A stretch of DNA of 35,110 nt from Pokkaliibacter plantistimulans (GCF_003194385.1 NZ_LAPT01000129.1:1-35110); one strand, 5' to 3'. Shown: positions 17,133 to 26,138, counted from the stretch's first letter. Numbers and translations are program-made. Notes: generated by a model not told the origin, from the letters alone.

Positions 17133-19327
17133 CCTGCTGGCTCCGTTGTATCCGGGCGCACAGCGATGGCCATCTGCTTTCTGCAGTCCAGACGCTGCTG
17201 GCGGCGCTGCAGCCATGCCACCAGTGCTGCTAGAATCAGCATCGCCGTGGCCAGCATGCTGAGCAGCTCAGCCGGGGTCGCGGTACCGGGAAAGGCCAGA
17301 CTGCTGAGGGGGTTACCAAGGGTCATGGTATTGCCAAGTGGCATCAGGTTGGCGATGGCCTGATCCTGACTGCTGGCATCCATGGGTTTGACCGGTTCCT
17401 TGTCGACAGCCACCAGACTGGTGTAAGGCGTCAGCAGGTGATGTGCCAGCCCCAGCGCCAGTACCTGTGGCCTGATCTCTTCTTCAGTGCGGCCTTCGCT
17501 CAGGGTGTCGAGCAGGCTCTCAATCTTCTCCCGTGCCCACAGACTGCCCAGACTGTTATCGGTACTGCTGGCCGCCTGAGCCGATTGCTGCCACGGCTGT
17601 GTGCCGAGCTTACCGCTGACCTCCACTGAGGTGACCGGCTGCTCACTGCGAAAGGCCATCATCAGTGGCTCACCGGCATACAGATCAGGCACCCGCTGCG
17701 GATACTGCTCGACCTGCGTCCCCTGTGGCCAGTTCACCGCCAGCTCCCGGGCCACCGGTGACTCCAGTTTGTTGAACAGCGCATTCATCTGTGGCGCCAC
17801 ATCATTGGGGTTGGCGATGTAGGTAAAGGTGCCACGGCCAAACTGGGCCGCCTTGCGCATGAAGTAGGAGTTGGGCGCCGAACCGATCCCCACGGTAAAC
17901 AGCCGCTTATCACCCAGCTGCTGATTGATCAGCTCAAATAACCGCGCCTCGTCACCGACGGCACCATCGGTGATAAAGACGATCTGCCGCAGATAACCCT
18001 CCTCGGGCGCCCATTGCCGCTCATCACGCTCACGTAGCGCCTGTTGCAGTGCGCCGTACATCTCGGTGCCGCCATCTGCATCCAGACTATTGACGAACCG
18101 CCGCGCCATCGTCAGCCCGTATTCATCCGCTGCCCGGGGGTTGGAAAACAGCGGGAAGGTGCTGGAGTTGAACTCAATCACATTGAAGCGATCCTGCGGC
18201 GACAGGCGATCCAGTGCCAGCTGCAGGGCATCCCGTGCCTGTCGGATCGACTCCCCTGCCATCGAGCCGGAGGTATCAATCACAAAGGTCACTTCCCGTG
18301 GCAGCGGTTGCTGACGGATCACTGGCGGCATCACCATCAGCAGGCCGTAATGCTGATCTCCCTGCTGCTGAGTAAACAGTGCCGCCTGAGGCTGAGCGGA
18401 AGGTTTCGGCGTCCAGCTCAGGGCCAGATCGTGATCCAGCCGGCTCTGCCCCTCCAGACTGACGTCCACACCCGAGGCGCTGGCCTGCCAGTGAATGGCA
18501 TCCGTGCTACTGCTGACACTGTCGAGCGCCAGCCCGGTATCCAGATGCGCACGGAAGGTCAACTGATGAGTCCTGATCTGTTCACTCTCATCGTCAGGTT
18601 TGCTATCACCGTCAGGCTCGTTATCACCGCCAGGCGCGGCAGCGATTTGCGGCGGCGTGATCTTGTCGGCATCATCCACCACATCAGTGGGTAACGCCCA
18701 GCCGTGACCCGACGTAGCCACCTGCTCGAAACTGTCAGGCATCTGTGCGAAGCCTGGGATATAGCGCGGCGTCAGGGTGGTGGGAATGCGCAGGCTGAAC
18801 TGCCCGTCGCGATAACTGACCTGATCGACATATTCCAGCTCAACGCTGATGGCCGCACCCGGCGCCACATTGGCGATCTCGATACTGAACAGGTTGGCAC
18901 GCTGCTGCTCCACCAGTGCCGCCTGCCTGCCTTCGGCTTTGGCCTGTTCAAAGGTCTGCCGGGCTTCATCTTTCTCGCGAATCAGCCCTTCAATCTGGCG
19001 TTCACCGATCGTCACCAGCAGGCGCCGCACGGCGGCCTTTTCCGGCAGGGGGAAAACATAGCGGGCATTGGCCCACTGGCTGGAAGGGTTGGAGAAATGC
19101 TGGGTCACCTCTGCGCTGAGCTGCATGCCAGTGACGCTGACGTCATAGGCCGTATCCAGCAGGGTCATGGGCTGGCTGACACCCGCAGGCGTCTGCACTA
19201 GCATCATGCCGATGCCCGGTTCTTCACGGGTTTCGGCGGCGTGGGCGGCACTGGCCATACAGAGAGACAGCAGCAGAACCAGAGGTTTACGGCGAAACGA
19301 GGTGAGTAGAGTGGCAGGGGCGTTCAT
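17126..19327 (-). CDS. VIT and VWA domain protein, dedicated sortase substrate
   Basis: A 733-aa exported protein from the ATG at 19327, with AAGGAG 7 bases upstream. A signal peptide is cleaved after AHA30. The VIT domain spans about 45-175. An acidic Gly/Asp/Glu linker is at 233-250 and the VWA domain at about 345-530, with MIDAS motif DTSGS at 351-355. Near the C-terminus, FPGTATP (from 679) is followed by a hydrophobic helix and RRQQR, which fits an LPxTG-like sorting signal. The architecture resembles inter-alpha-trypsin inhibitor heavy chains and matches the proteobacterial sortase target family. Divergent from creBC-like genes. Its binding partner is unknown. Confidence 0.92.
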   Translation of the reverse strand: MNAPATLLTSFRRKPLVLLLSLCMASAAHAAETREEPGIGMMLVQTPAGVSQPMTLLDTAYDVSVTGMQLSAEVTQHFSNPSSQWANARYVFPLPEKAAVRRLLVTIGERQIEGLIREKDEARQTFEQAKAEGRQAALVEQQRANLFSIEIANVAPGAAISVELEYVDQVSYRDGQFSLRIPTTLTPRYIPGFAQMPDSFEQVATSGHGWALPTDVVDDADKITPPQIAAAPGGDNEPDGDSKPDDESEQIRTHQLTFRAHLDTGLALDSVSSSTDAIHWQASASGVDVSLEGQSRLDHDLALSWTPKPSAQPQAALFTQQQGDQHYGLLMVMPPVIRQQPLPREVTFVIDTSGSMAGESIRQARDALQLALDRLSPQDRFNVIEFNSSTFPLFSNPRAADEYGLTMARRFVNSLDADGGTEMYGALQQALRERDERQWAPEEGYLRQIVFITDGAVGDEARLFELINQQLGDKRLFTVGIGSAPNSYFMRKAAQFGRGTFTYIANPNDVAPQMNALFNKLESPVARELAVNWPQGTQVEQYPQRVPDLYAGEPLMMAFRSEQPVTSVEVSGKLGTQPWQQSAQAASSTDNSLGSLWAREKIESLLDTLSEGRTEEEIRPQVLALGLAHHLLTPYTSLVAVDKEPVKPMDASSQDQAIANLMPLGNTMTLGNPLSSLAFPGTATPAELLSMLATAMLILAALVAWLQRRQQRLDCRKQMAIAVRPDTTEPAGC

Positions 19328-19614
19328 CCACAGTCTCCTTGTGCTGGAGGGAGTCGGCGACAGAGCATCGGCTCTGCGGTTGCCAGTCACTGTAGAAAGA
19401 GGCCGTGGGCAGACCGCGTGGTGAAAACGGAGCTTGTGTGGGGATTGGGTGAAGATGGCAGCGCCTCCCCCTGCCACGAGGAGATTCGGTGAAGTCGTGG
19501 ACAGCCCCCGGCAGCTATGGGAAGGTGGGCGTCTTCCTGCAACAGCCGCCAGACCCCTCGCCGGGCAACGCTGTGCCGGATCGCATTCAAAGGAATCTGA
19601 AGGACCCGCGCTCC

Positions 19615-20379
19615 ATGTCATCGTCACTGCACATCCTGATTGTCGAAGACGAATCCTCCATTGCCGACACCCTGACCTACGCTCTGGAGAAGGATTACTT
19701 TCAGGTCACCTGGCTGGAAACCGCCCAGGCCGCCATGCAGGCGCTGAATCAGGGTAGCGCTCAGACGCCTTTCGATCTGGTCATTCTGGATGTCGGCCTG
19801 CCGGACATGAGCGGCTTTGATGTGCTGCGCACCCTGCGTCAGCAGTCACAGTTGCCGGTGATCATGCTGACGGCCCGCAGTGAAGAAATCGACCGTATCC
19901 TTGGTCTGGAGATTGGTGCCGATGACTACGTCACCAAGCCTTTCAGCCCCCGCGAGGTGGTCGCACGGGTGAAGGCCGTGCTGAAGCGCCTGACCCTGGC
20001 CGCCAGCCCGCCGGTCACCCCCCGGGCCATGGCCGCCGATACTCCCCCTCTCGGCATCACCGCAGCGAATGTCCGACGCCATGGCGCCCTGCAGCTCGAC
20101 AGTGATACCCGGCAGGTGCAGTTTCACCAGCAGCCTGTGCAACTGACACTGGCAGAATTCGGTTTGCTGGAGGCCCTGCTGAAAGCCAATGGCCGGGTAC
20201 TGACCCGCCCGCAGCTGATGGAAAGCATCTGGACACCCAATCACCCCTCCGATGAGCGGGTTATCGATACCCATATCAAGACCCTGCGCGCCAAGCTGCG
20301 GGACATTCATCAGCAGGACGATCCGATCCAGACCCATCGCGGTGTGGGCTACAGCCTGAAACTGCTGGGCCGTTCATGA
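19615..20379 (+). CDS. creB: response regulator, CreB-like (OmpR family)
   Basis: A 254-aa two-component regulator. The receiver domain has Asp59 (VILDVGLPDMSG), Thr86 and Lys108. A winged-helix DNA-binding domain follows, with FGLLEALLKANGRVLTRPQL and the DERVIDTHIKTLRAKL recognition region. The ATG at 19615 starts MSSSLHILIVEDE, where the family begins; AGGA lies 10 bases upstream. It overlaps the kinase gene by ATGA. The call rests mainly on the kinase, which is strongly CreC-like. The divergent gene is the sortase substrate, suggesting that the pair controls it. Confidence 0.85.
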   Translation: MSSSLHILIVEDESSIADTLTYALEKDYFQVTWLETAQAAMQALNQGSAQTPFDLVILDVGLPDMSGFDVLRTLRQQSQLPVIMLTARSEEIDRILGLEIGADDYVTKPFSPREVVARVKAVLKRLTLAASPPVTPRAMAADTPPLGITAANVRRHGALQLDSDTRQVQFHQQPVQLTLAEFGLLEALLKANGRVLTRPQLMESIWTPNHPSDERVIDTHIKTLRAKLRDIHQQDDPIQTHRGVGYSLKLLGRS

Positions 20380-21845
20380 GCAGCCTGTGGCAGCGGCTGC
20401 GCCGCTATCGGCCCAGCTTCAGCCTGCGACTGTTCTTCGTCTATTTTCTGCTGGCGGGCAGCCTGTGCTGGATCATGCTGCAGAAAGCGCTGGATGAGCT
20501 GGACCTCAATGTCCGTCAGGTGGCAGAAGAAACGCTGGTGGATACGGCCAACCTGCTGGCGGCCCAGCTCAGCACTGACCTCAGCAAAGGCACCATCGAT
20601 TTCACCGCGCTGGACAGCGCCAATCGAGAGTACCAGCAGCGCCAGCTGCATGCGCAGATCTATCAGGAGCTGAAGCAGCAGCCCGATCTCAATTTTTATG
20701 TCACCGATGCCAGCGGCCGGGTGCTGTTCAATACCAGCGGCCATGACATAGGCGCCGACTATTCACGCTGGCGTGATGTGGCCCTGACGCTGCGTGGCGA
20801 ATACGGTGCCCGCACCAGCAAGACCGAACCGCTGGCGGCAGAGGGCCTCAGCTCCATCATTCATGTGGCTGCACCGATCAGAACGGGTGATCAGATTGTC
20901 GGGGTGGTCAGCGTCTACAAACGCATCGCCCGCTTTGGCGGGTTCCTCGCTCATTCCGCCGCCAAGCTGACCCACTACGCCATCATTCTGGGATTATTGT
21001 CGCTGGTGTTCGGCTGGCTGATGAGCTACTGGCTGACCCGTTCGACCCACAAGCTGGTCAGCTATGCCCGGCAGCTGGCAACCCATACCCGGGTGACAGC
21101 GCCGGTGCTGCATGACCGCGAACTGCAACAGGTCGCTGCGGCGATGACGGATATGCAGCAACAGCTGGCCGACAAGGATTACGTCGAGCGCTACGTTCAC
21201 ACCCTGACACACGAGCTGAAAGCCCCGCTGACAGGTCTGCGTGGCGCCACAGAAATTCTGCTGGAGCCCGATGTGCCGCCTGCCCAGCAACGCAAGTTCC
21301 TCAGTAATATCAGCCAGCTGACTGAACGCATGACCGCGCTGGTGCAACGCCTGCTGGCACTGGCATCACTGGAAAATCGCCGCACGCTGGGGGATACCCA
21401 GACGCTGGCACTCAAGCCGCTGTTCAGCACCCTGCTGGATGAGCGCATGCCTCAGATTCAGGCCCGGCAGCTGCAGATCGACAGTCAGTCTGTGGCGGCC
21501 ATTGAAGTCAGCGCCGAGCCCTTTTTGCTGCAACAGGCCATCGCCAACCTGCTCGACAACGCCATCGATTTCTCCCCGGAGGGAGGCTGCATCCGCCTGC
21601 AGGCGGGCAAGGATCAACAGGGATACTGGCTGCAGATCAGCGATGAAGGGCCGGGTATTCCGGCCTTCGCACTGGACAAGATTTATGAGCGTTTCTTCTC
21701 GCTGTCACGCCCCGGTGGTCGCTCAAAAAGTACCGGGCTGGGGCTGAGCTTTGTGCGGGAGATCATGGAACTGCATCGCGGCACTGTCGAGCTGATCAAT
21801 GCCGCCGAGGGAGGCGTCAGAGCGACCCTTCGCTGGCCGGCCTGA
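20376..21845 (+). CDS. creC: sensor histidine kinase, CreC-like
   Basis: A 489-aa membrane sensor. The TM helices are at about 17-36 and 200-222, with a periplasmic sensor between them that shares CreC-specific phrases: YVTDASGRVLFNT, DYSRWRDVALTLRGEYGAR and VAAPI. HAMP-like linker, then the H-box with His279 (THELKAPLTGLRGATEIL), N-box LLDNAIDFSPEGGCI, DEGPGIP and GLGLSFV. E. coli CreC responds to carbon and energy state and acts through CreB. No creD-like membrane protein is in the window; the neighbouring sortase and VIT/VWA genes may be the local output. Confidence 0.9.
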   Translation: MSSLWQRLRRYRPSFSLRLFFVYFLLAGSLCWIMLQKALDELDLNVRQVAEETLVDTANLLAAQLSTDLSKGTIDFTALDSANREYQQRQLHAQIYQELKQQPDLNFYVTDASGRVLFNTSGHDIGADYSRWRDVALTLRGEYGARTSKTEPLAAEGLSSIIHVAAPIRTGDQIVGVVSVYKRIARFGGFLAHSAAKLTHYAIILGLLSLVFGWLMSYWLTRSTHKLVSYARQLATHTRVTAPVLHDRELQQVAAAMTDMQQQLADKDYVERYVHTLTHELKAPLTGLRGATEILLEPDVPPAQQRKFLSNISQLTERMTALVQRLLALASLENRRTLGDTQTLALKPLFSTLLDERMPQIQARQLQIDSQSVAAIEVSAEPFLLQQAIANLLDNAIDFSPEGGCIRLQAGKDQQGYWLQISDEGPGIPAFALDKIYERFFSLSRPGGRSKSTGLGLSFVREIMELHRGTVELINAAEGGVRATLRWPA

Positions 21846-21894
21846 CAATGTGGGCGCAATTAGCTGTGTGTTAACCCTGCTGTCTGAAAGGGGT

Positions 21895-22356
21895 CTATTC
21901 ACTGAATGAACTGACCCGCCCGCCACTGAAAAACACTTCCCGGTACACATCACCCCGCATATTCAGATACACCCAGTGCGTACCGGTACTGCGATCGGGC
22001 TTGCCCCAGGCCCGGCGCACCAGTGCCGGGGTCATCCCCTCCACGACACGACTAAACTCGGCGTAGGAGCGCATTTCCGGTTCAGTGTATTTGAGCGTCG
22101 AACGATGTCGGCTGCGGGTGGTACTGCTGTGGTTATCAGGCAGCACCTGATAGCCATAGACCATGCCCTGCTCTTCCGGCACGGGTGTTTCATTGACCAC
22201 CACACCGGGCTGCACAGTTGACGGCATCACCTTTTCCACTTCCCCGCAGGGCTGATCGGAATAGGTTTTGACGCCATTGACCAGACAGAAATAGATGTCA
22301 GCGTGAGCAGGTGGCAAGGCCGCCAGGGCCAGCAGTGCAGCAAGCGTGAAGCGCAT
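21895..22356 (-). CDS. DUF4124 domain exported protein
   Basis: About 153 aa from the ATG at 22356. The ATG three codons upstream (22365) abuts the AGGG ribosome site, whereas 22356 gives normal spacing. The signal peptide MRFTLAALLALAALPPAHA is cleaved before DIYFC. The DUF4124 motif IYFCLVNGVKTYSDQPCGE follows. The C-terminal part (EFSRVVEGMTPALVRRAWGK, then WVYLNMRGDVYREVFFSGGR) resembles the small BamE/SmpA-like fold. It is probably a periplasmic protein with a disulfide-bonded N-terminal loop; role unknown. Confidence 0.85.
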   Translation of the reverse strand: MRFTLAALLALAALPPAHADIYFCLVNGVKTYSDQPCGEVEKVMPSTVQPGVVVNETPVPEEQGMVYGYQVLPDNHSSTTRSRHRSTLKYTEPEMRSYAEFSRVVEGMTPALVRRAWGKPDRSTGTHWVYLNMRGDVYREVFFSGGRVSSFSE

Positions 22357-22500
22357 AATGTTCATCCCTGAAGAACGTAGCCGTTATGACCGCGCAGCGG
22401 CGGCAAGCAGCAGACAGTAGAGAGGCCGGTCATCCCTCATGAATGACCAGCGCTTATACATCAGACGTTCATGTATCAAGCGTTCATGCATTAAAGACAG

Positions 22501-22531
22501 CAAGGCCGCCAGAAGCAAGCTGGCGGCCTTG
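22501..22531 (-). terminator. Rho-independent terminator of the SDR gene
   Basis: Perfect 12-bp arms (22501-22512 and 22520-22531) with a 7-nt loop, about 48 bp downstream of the SDR stop on the minus strand, with a T-containing tail (CTGTCTTTAA). Confidence 0.7.
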
Positions 22532-22578
22532 AGAGGATGCGAGATTAACGGGTCAGATGCGGTTATTCACCGCCGTGA

Positions 22579-23373
22579 TCAGGACAGATAACGTGCGGCG
22601 GGGGTGCTCAGCGACAGATTCGGTGCCATGGCCCGGCGTGCATCCACAAAGCTGTTCAGCTGCCCGGCATCAGGCAAGGAAGGCACCGTCACCCGTTCCC
22701 CCAGTGCCAGACCGCGCAGAGCGGCACCGACCATATCATCCACCTCCATCACCATCTGGGCAGGCAGGGCATTTACGTCACCACCGGCACGGTCAAAGAT
22801 TTCGGTGCGGGTCAGCCCCGGCAATACCGCCTGTACCCGTACCCCCTGCTCACCCAGCTCATGGGCCAGCGACTCACTGAGAGACAGCACGTAGGCCTTG
22901 GTGGCGTTGTAGGTGGTGCCAAAGTTTTCCGGCATCAGTGCCAGCACCGAGGCGATATTGATCAGCGTCCCCTTGCCACGCTGAACAAAGCCCTCGGCCG
23001 CCGCGCGCGCCAGCCGGGTCAGCGCCACGATATTGAGCTGGATCATGCTCTCCACCTGATCAAAGTCAGCCTCAACAAAGCTGCCGGAGACGCTCATACC
23101 GGCATTGTTGACCAGCATGACGATACGTTCGTCACTGCGCAGGCGCTGCTCAACCAGTGCGGAGTCAGCGCGAGAAGTCAGGTCGGCCTGCAGCACCTCA
23201 ACCCTGACCGCTGCGGCCTCCTGCAGCTCTGCGGCCAGTACCTGCAAGCGCTGAATATCGCGGGCGACCAGCAGCAGGTCATAACCCGCTGCGGCCAGCT
23301 GACGCGCATAGCTTTTACCGATACCGCTGGAAGCACCTGTTACCACGGCAATACCTGAAGGCTGCTGAGTCAT
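22579..23373 (-). CDS. short-chain dehydrogenase/reductase (classical SDR)
   Basis: A 264-aa NAD(P)-dependent oxidoreductase with the cofactor motif TGASSGIG at 12-19, NNAG at 89-92 and the catalytic set Ser142, Tyr155 and Lys159 (YNATK). ARD after the second beta strand suggests NADP preference, which is weak evidence. A GAGGA ribosome site precedes the ATG at 23373. Divergent from the thiolase across a region with three copies of a 14-bp dyad motif that also flanks the MaoC and TetR genes, so it probably belongs to one acyl or ketoacyl metabolism regulon. Substrate unknown. Confidence 0.9.
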   Translation of the reverse strand: MTQQPSGIAVVTGASSGIGKSYARQLAAAGYDLLLVARDIQRLQVLAAELQEAAAVRVEVLQADLTSRADSALVEQRLRSDERIVMLVNNAGMSVSGSFVEADFDQVESMIQLNIVALTRLARAAAEGFVQRGKGTLINIASVLALMPENFGTTYNATKAYVLSLSESLAHELGEQGVRVQAVLPGLTRTEIFDRAGGDVNALPAQMVMEVDDMVGAALRGLALGERVTVPSLPDAGQLNSFVDARRAMAPNLSLSTPAARYLS

Positions 23374-23411
23374 GATGTTGTCCTCGTCTGAATGGGGTTT
23401 CGTTTTATTGG

Positions 23412-23425
23412 ATGATGATCGACAT
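23412..23425. promoter_or_regulatory. 14-bp regulon motif, copy 1 (SDR promoter)
   Basis: ATGATGATCGACAT, about 39 bp upstream of the SDR start. A near-palindrome centred on GATC (10 of 14 positions symmetric). Best copy of a motif found five times around this cluster. Confidence 0.65.
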
Positions 23426-23535
23426 GCAATTTATATTACGACCATAATTTAAAAATACCAACGTTTAATTTCTGATCAGTGCAATAGGGTCTGACTATTC
23501 AGAGCAGTACAAAAAACAGCCTGTTGACTTTTAGT

Positions 23536-23568
23536 ATGATGACCGACATTTTAAATGATACCTGTCAT
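23536..23568. promoter_or_regulatory. 14-bp regulon motif, copies 2 and 3 (thiolase promoter)
   Basis: ATGATGACCGACAT at 23536-23549 (13 of 14 identical to copy 1) and a weaker ATGATACCTGTCAT at 23555-23568 (9 or 10 of 14), 19 bp apart, upstream of the thiolase start at 23655. Paired sites suggest cooperative repressor binding. Confidence 0.6.
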
Positions 23569-23654
23569 TCAATGACGTCCACAGGCAGCCGCTCAGCACG
23601 CGGAGCCATGCTCGGGCAGATCACCAACTGCCTGACCTATGAGGAGAAAACACC

Positions 23655-24794
23655 ATGAATACCGCCGTGATCGCCGGTTACCGCCGCTCACCTTTCCATT
23701 TCGCCCGTAAGGGAGAGCTGACAGAAGTACGCCCGGATGATCTGGCGGCACAGGTAGTAAAAGGGCTGATCGCGGCGCTGGATATCGACCCCGGCAGTAT
23801 CGAAGACCTGATCATGGGCTGCGCCTACCCCGAAGCAGAACAAGGGATGAACATTGCCCGCATCACCGGCTTTCTGGCGGGGCTGCCGCAGTCCGTCGCT
23901 GGCGTCACCATCAACCGTTTATGCGGCTCTTCCATGACCGCCATACACTATGCGGTCGGGCAAATTCACATCGGCGCGGGCGAGGCGTTTATCTGCGCGG
24001 GTGTTGAGTCCATGACCCGTGTGCCCATGGGCGGTTTCAACTTTTCCCCCAACCCCAGCCTGATGGAGCACTACCCCACGGCCTACATCACCATGGGCCA
24101 CACTGCCGAAGAAGTCGCACAGCGCTTTGCCATCAGCCGTACCGATCAGGATCAGCTGGCAGTCGGCTCCCATGCCAAAGCCGCTGCAGCTCAGCAACAA
24201 GGCAGGCTGATGACTGAGATTGTGCCCATTGCCAACGGTGACAGTCTGATTAGCGCAGACGGCTGCATCCGCCCCGGCACCAGCATGGACATTCTGGCCG
24301 GGCTGAAACCGGCCTTCCATGCGCTGGGTTCGGTGACGGCGGCAACCTCATCACCGCTCACCGATGGGGCTGCGGCGGTACTGGTGTGCAGCGAGGACTA
24401 TGCCCGACGGCACCGGCTGCCGATGCTGGCCCGGATCAAGGGGGTTGCCACGGTCGGCTGTGCTCCGGAAATCATGGGCATGGGACCGCTGTACGCCACC
24501 CGGAAACTGCTGCAGCGTTGTGGCGTTCGTGCCGATGAGCTGGATGTGGTGGAAATCAACGAAGCCTTTGCCAGTCAGGCACTGGCCTGCATTCGTGAAC
24601 TGGGGCTGGATATGAGCAGGGTCAACCTTGACGGTGGCGCGATGGCTATCGGCCACCCGCTGGGAGCGACAGGTGCCCGTATTACCGGCAAGGCGGCTGC
24701 ACTGTTACAGCGAGAAGGTGGTCGTTACGCCCTGTCCACCCAGTGTGTCGGCGGCGGTCAGGGTGTCGCCACCCTGCTGGAAGCGATTGAATAA
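23655..24794 (+). CDS. acetyl-CoA acyltransferase (thiolase)
   Basis: A 379-aa thiolase of the FadA/degradative type. Nucleophile Cys90 (NRLCGSS), His334 (GGAMAIGHPLGATGAR) and the second Cys364 (TQCVGGGQG) are all present, and length is typical. A strong GAGGAGAA site precedes the ATG at 23655. It cleaves 3-ketoacyl-CoA (or makes acetoacetyl-CoA). With the neighbouring MaoC-like hydratase and SDR it supplies most steps of a beta-oxidation-like cycle, although no acyl-CoA dehydrogenase or ligase is present. Shares the 14-bp operator motif with its neighbours. Confidence 0.93.
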   Translation: MNTAVIAGYRRSPFHFARKGELTEVRPDDLAAQVVKGLIAALDIDPGSIEDLIMGCAYPEAEQGMNIARITGFLAGLPQSVAGVTINRLCGSSMTAIHYAVGQIHIGAGEAFICAGVESMTRVPMGGFNFSPNPSLMEHYPTAYITMGHTAEEVAQRFAISRTDQDQLAVGSHAKAAAAQQQGRLMTEIVPIANGDSLISADGCIRPGTSMDILAGLKPAFHALGSVTAATSSPLTDGAAAVLVCSEDYARRHRLPMLARIKGVATVGCAPEIMGMGPLYATRKLLQRCGVRADELDVVEINEAFASQALACIRELGLDMSRVNLDGGAMAIGHPLGATGARITGKAAALLQREGGRYALSTQCVGGGQGVATLLEAIE

Positions 24795-24815
24795 GCGGGA
24801 GGCGGAAGCGCTTTG

Positions 24816-25277
24816 TCAGGACCGGCAGGGCACCACTATTCGCCCGGTAAAGATCTGCAGTGCCTGATTGTCCTGGTTGTACGTGGTGGTACGCATTACC
24901 ACCATACCCCGATCAGGCCGCGAGCGTGATGGCGTGATCTCGATAATTTCACTCTCAGCCCGCAGCTGATCCCCCGGGCGGGTCGGCGCCTTCCACTGCA
25001 CCTCTCCCCCGGCACCGACCAGTCCGCCCGCAATGGGCACACTTTCCACCAGCATACGCATGGTCAGTGCAGCGGTGTGCCAGCCCGAGGCAGCCAGCCC
25101 GGCAAAGAAGGTCGGTTGTGCTGCGTCTTCATCAAGATGGAAAGGCTGCGGGTCAAACTCGGCAGCGAACTGCTTGATCTGCTCCGCCGTCAGACTGTAT
25201 ACGCCACTGACAAAGCGCTGGCCAACCTGCAAATCCTGCAGATACAGCAATGTAGACGTGGCAGAAGACTGGCTCAT
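24816..25277 (-). CDS. MaoC family dehydratase
   Basis: A 153-aa single hot-dog-fold protein. The hydratase motif region is present (FAAEFDPQPFHLDEDAA, then FFAGLAASGWHTAAL), with the Asp and His expected for R-specific enoyl-CoA hydration. AAGGAGCAG lies upstream of the ATG at 25277. It converges on the thiolase gene with only 21 bp between stops. Likely substrate is an enoyl-CoA or 3-hydroxyacyl-CoA from the same pathway as the thiolase and SDR. Its promoter region carries the shared 14-bp motif. Confidence 0.9.
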   Translation of the reverse strand: MSQSSATSTLLYLQDLQVGQRFVSGVYSLTAEQIKQFAAEFDPQPFHLDEDAAQPTFFAGLAASGWHTAALTMRMLVESVPIAGGLVGAGGEVQWKAPTRPGDQLRAESEIIEITPSRSRPDRGMVVMRTTTYNQDNQALQIFTGRIVVPCRS

Positions 25278-25324
25278 GGTCTGCTCCTTGGAGATCAGGT
25301 CAGATAATGGTTGGCAGGATTTAT

Positions 25325-25408
25325 ATGATTATCGTCATAGAAAAAGCAGCCTACGCCGATGGCTGGTGGGTTTCTGTTCGACCTTAGGTGTAGAATGACG
25401 ATCAACAT
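25325..25408. promoter_or_regulatory. 14-bp regulon motif, copies 4 and 5 (MaoC / TetR divergent region)
   Basis: ATGATTATCGTCAT at 25325-25338 and ATGACGATCAACAT at 25395-25408, each 12 of 14 identical to copy 1. They lie 70 bp apart in the region between the MaoC gene and the TetR gene, one near each start. Confidence 0.65.
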
Positions 25409-25463
25409 ACCATTTCACCGCCCTTCCACTGTCTAGCGGACCATTTGCAGGAGTGAAACGACC

Positions 25464-26018
25464 ATGCGCTACTCCAAAGATCACAAAGCGGAAACCAACC
25501 AGCAGATTCTGCAGGAAGCCTCCCGCCGCTTCCGCCGCGATGGCATTACCGCCACGGGCCTGCAACCGCTGATGAAAGCTCTGGGGCTGACCCATGGCGG
25601 ATTCTATGCCCACTTCAAATCCAAGGATGATCTGGTCGAACAGGCCCTGCAGACAGCGGCACAACAGAGCAGCGACTACTGGAGTAAAAAACAGGAAGAG
25701 GAAGGTGGCGTGAGCAAGCTGGTGGATAGCTATCTGTCTGCCAAACACCGCGACACCCCCGAAAAAGGCTGCCCGCTGCCTACCATGTCGATAGAAATGG
25801 GCCAGCTGGGCAAAGCCAGCGCCACCACCGACAAGATTGTTGAGCGCCTGCTGGGCATGCTGCACAGTGACCATGCTGACGCTCCCCATGCTGCGGTGAT
25901 GCTGTCAGCCATGGTCGGCGCCCTGAGCCTGTCACGCAGCGTCACCGACCCGGCGCTGTCGGAGCAACTGCTGGAACAAACGCGGGCGTGGATCAAGGAA
26001 GAGCTGGACTCAAAATAG
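25464..26018 (+). CDS. TetR family regulator of the acyl-metabolism cluster
   Basis: A 184-aa TetR protein with an HTH at about residues 10-58 (ILQEASRRFRRDGITATGLQ, then GLTHGGFYAHFKSKDDLVEQ). The C-terminal domain starts with a GCPLPTMSIEM segment, common in one AcrR-like subgroup. A GGAG ribosome site precedes the ATG. Divergent from the MaoC gene. It is the natural candidate to bind the 14-bp motif found at all four promoters, which would make it an autoregulated local repressor. Ligand probably an acyl-CoA or related compound, by inference. Confidence 0.87.
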   Translation: MRYSKDHKAETNQQILQEASRRFRRDGITATGLQPLMKALGLTHGGFYAHFKSKDDLVEQALQTAAQQSSDYWSKKQEEEGGVSKLVDSYLSAKHRDTPEKGCPLPTMSIEMGQLGKASATTDKIVERLLGMLHSDHADAPHAAVMLSAMVGALSLSRSVTDPALSEQLLEQTRAWIKEELDSK

Positions 26019-26138
26019 TGACCGAATAGTTAATACCGGATATGGCTACAGGCCATCAGAAAGCCGTAGCCCTCTTGAAATCCTCAAGGAAATTCAAATT
26101 CCGATAGCACTCATCACAGGATAGAAACAAGCCAATAC

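Noticed and set aside
19421-19493. Three GTGAA copies upstream of the creB-like gene, considered as a CreB (cre-tag) site
   Set aside because: The known site needs two TTCAC units separated by 6 bases; here the copies are 28 and 40 bp apart.
22456-22495. Imperfect 15-bp tandem CGTTCATG repeat after the SDR gene
   Set aside because: Short, degenerate and without context; probably incidental.
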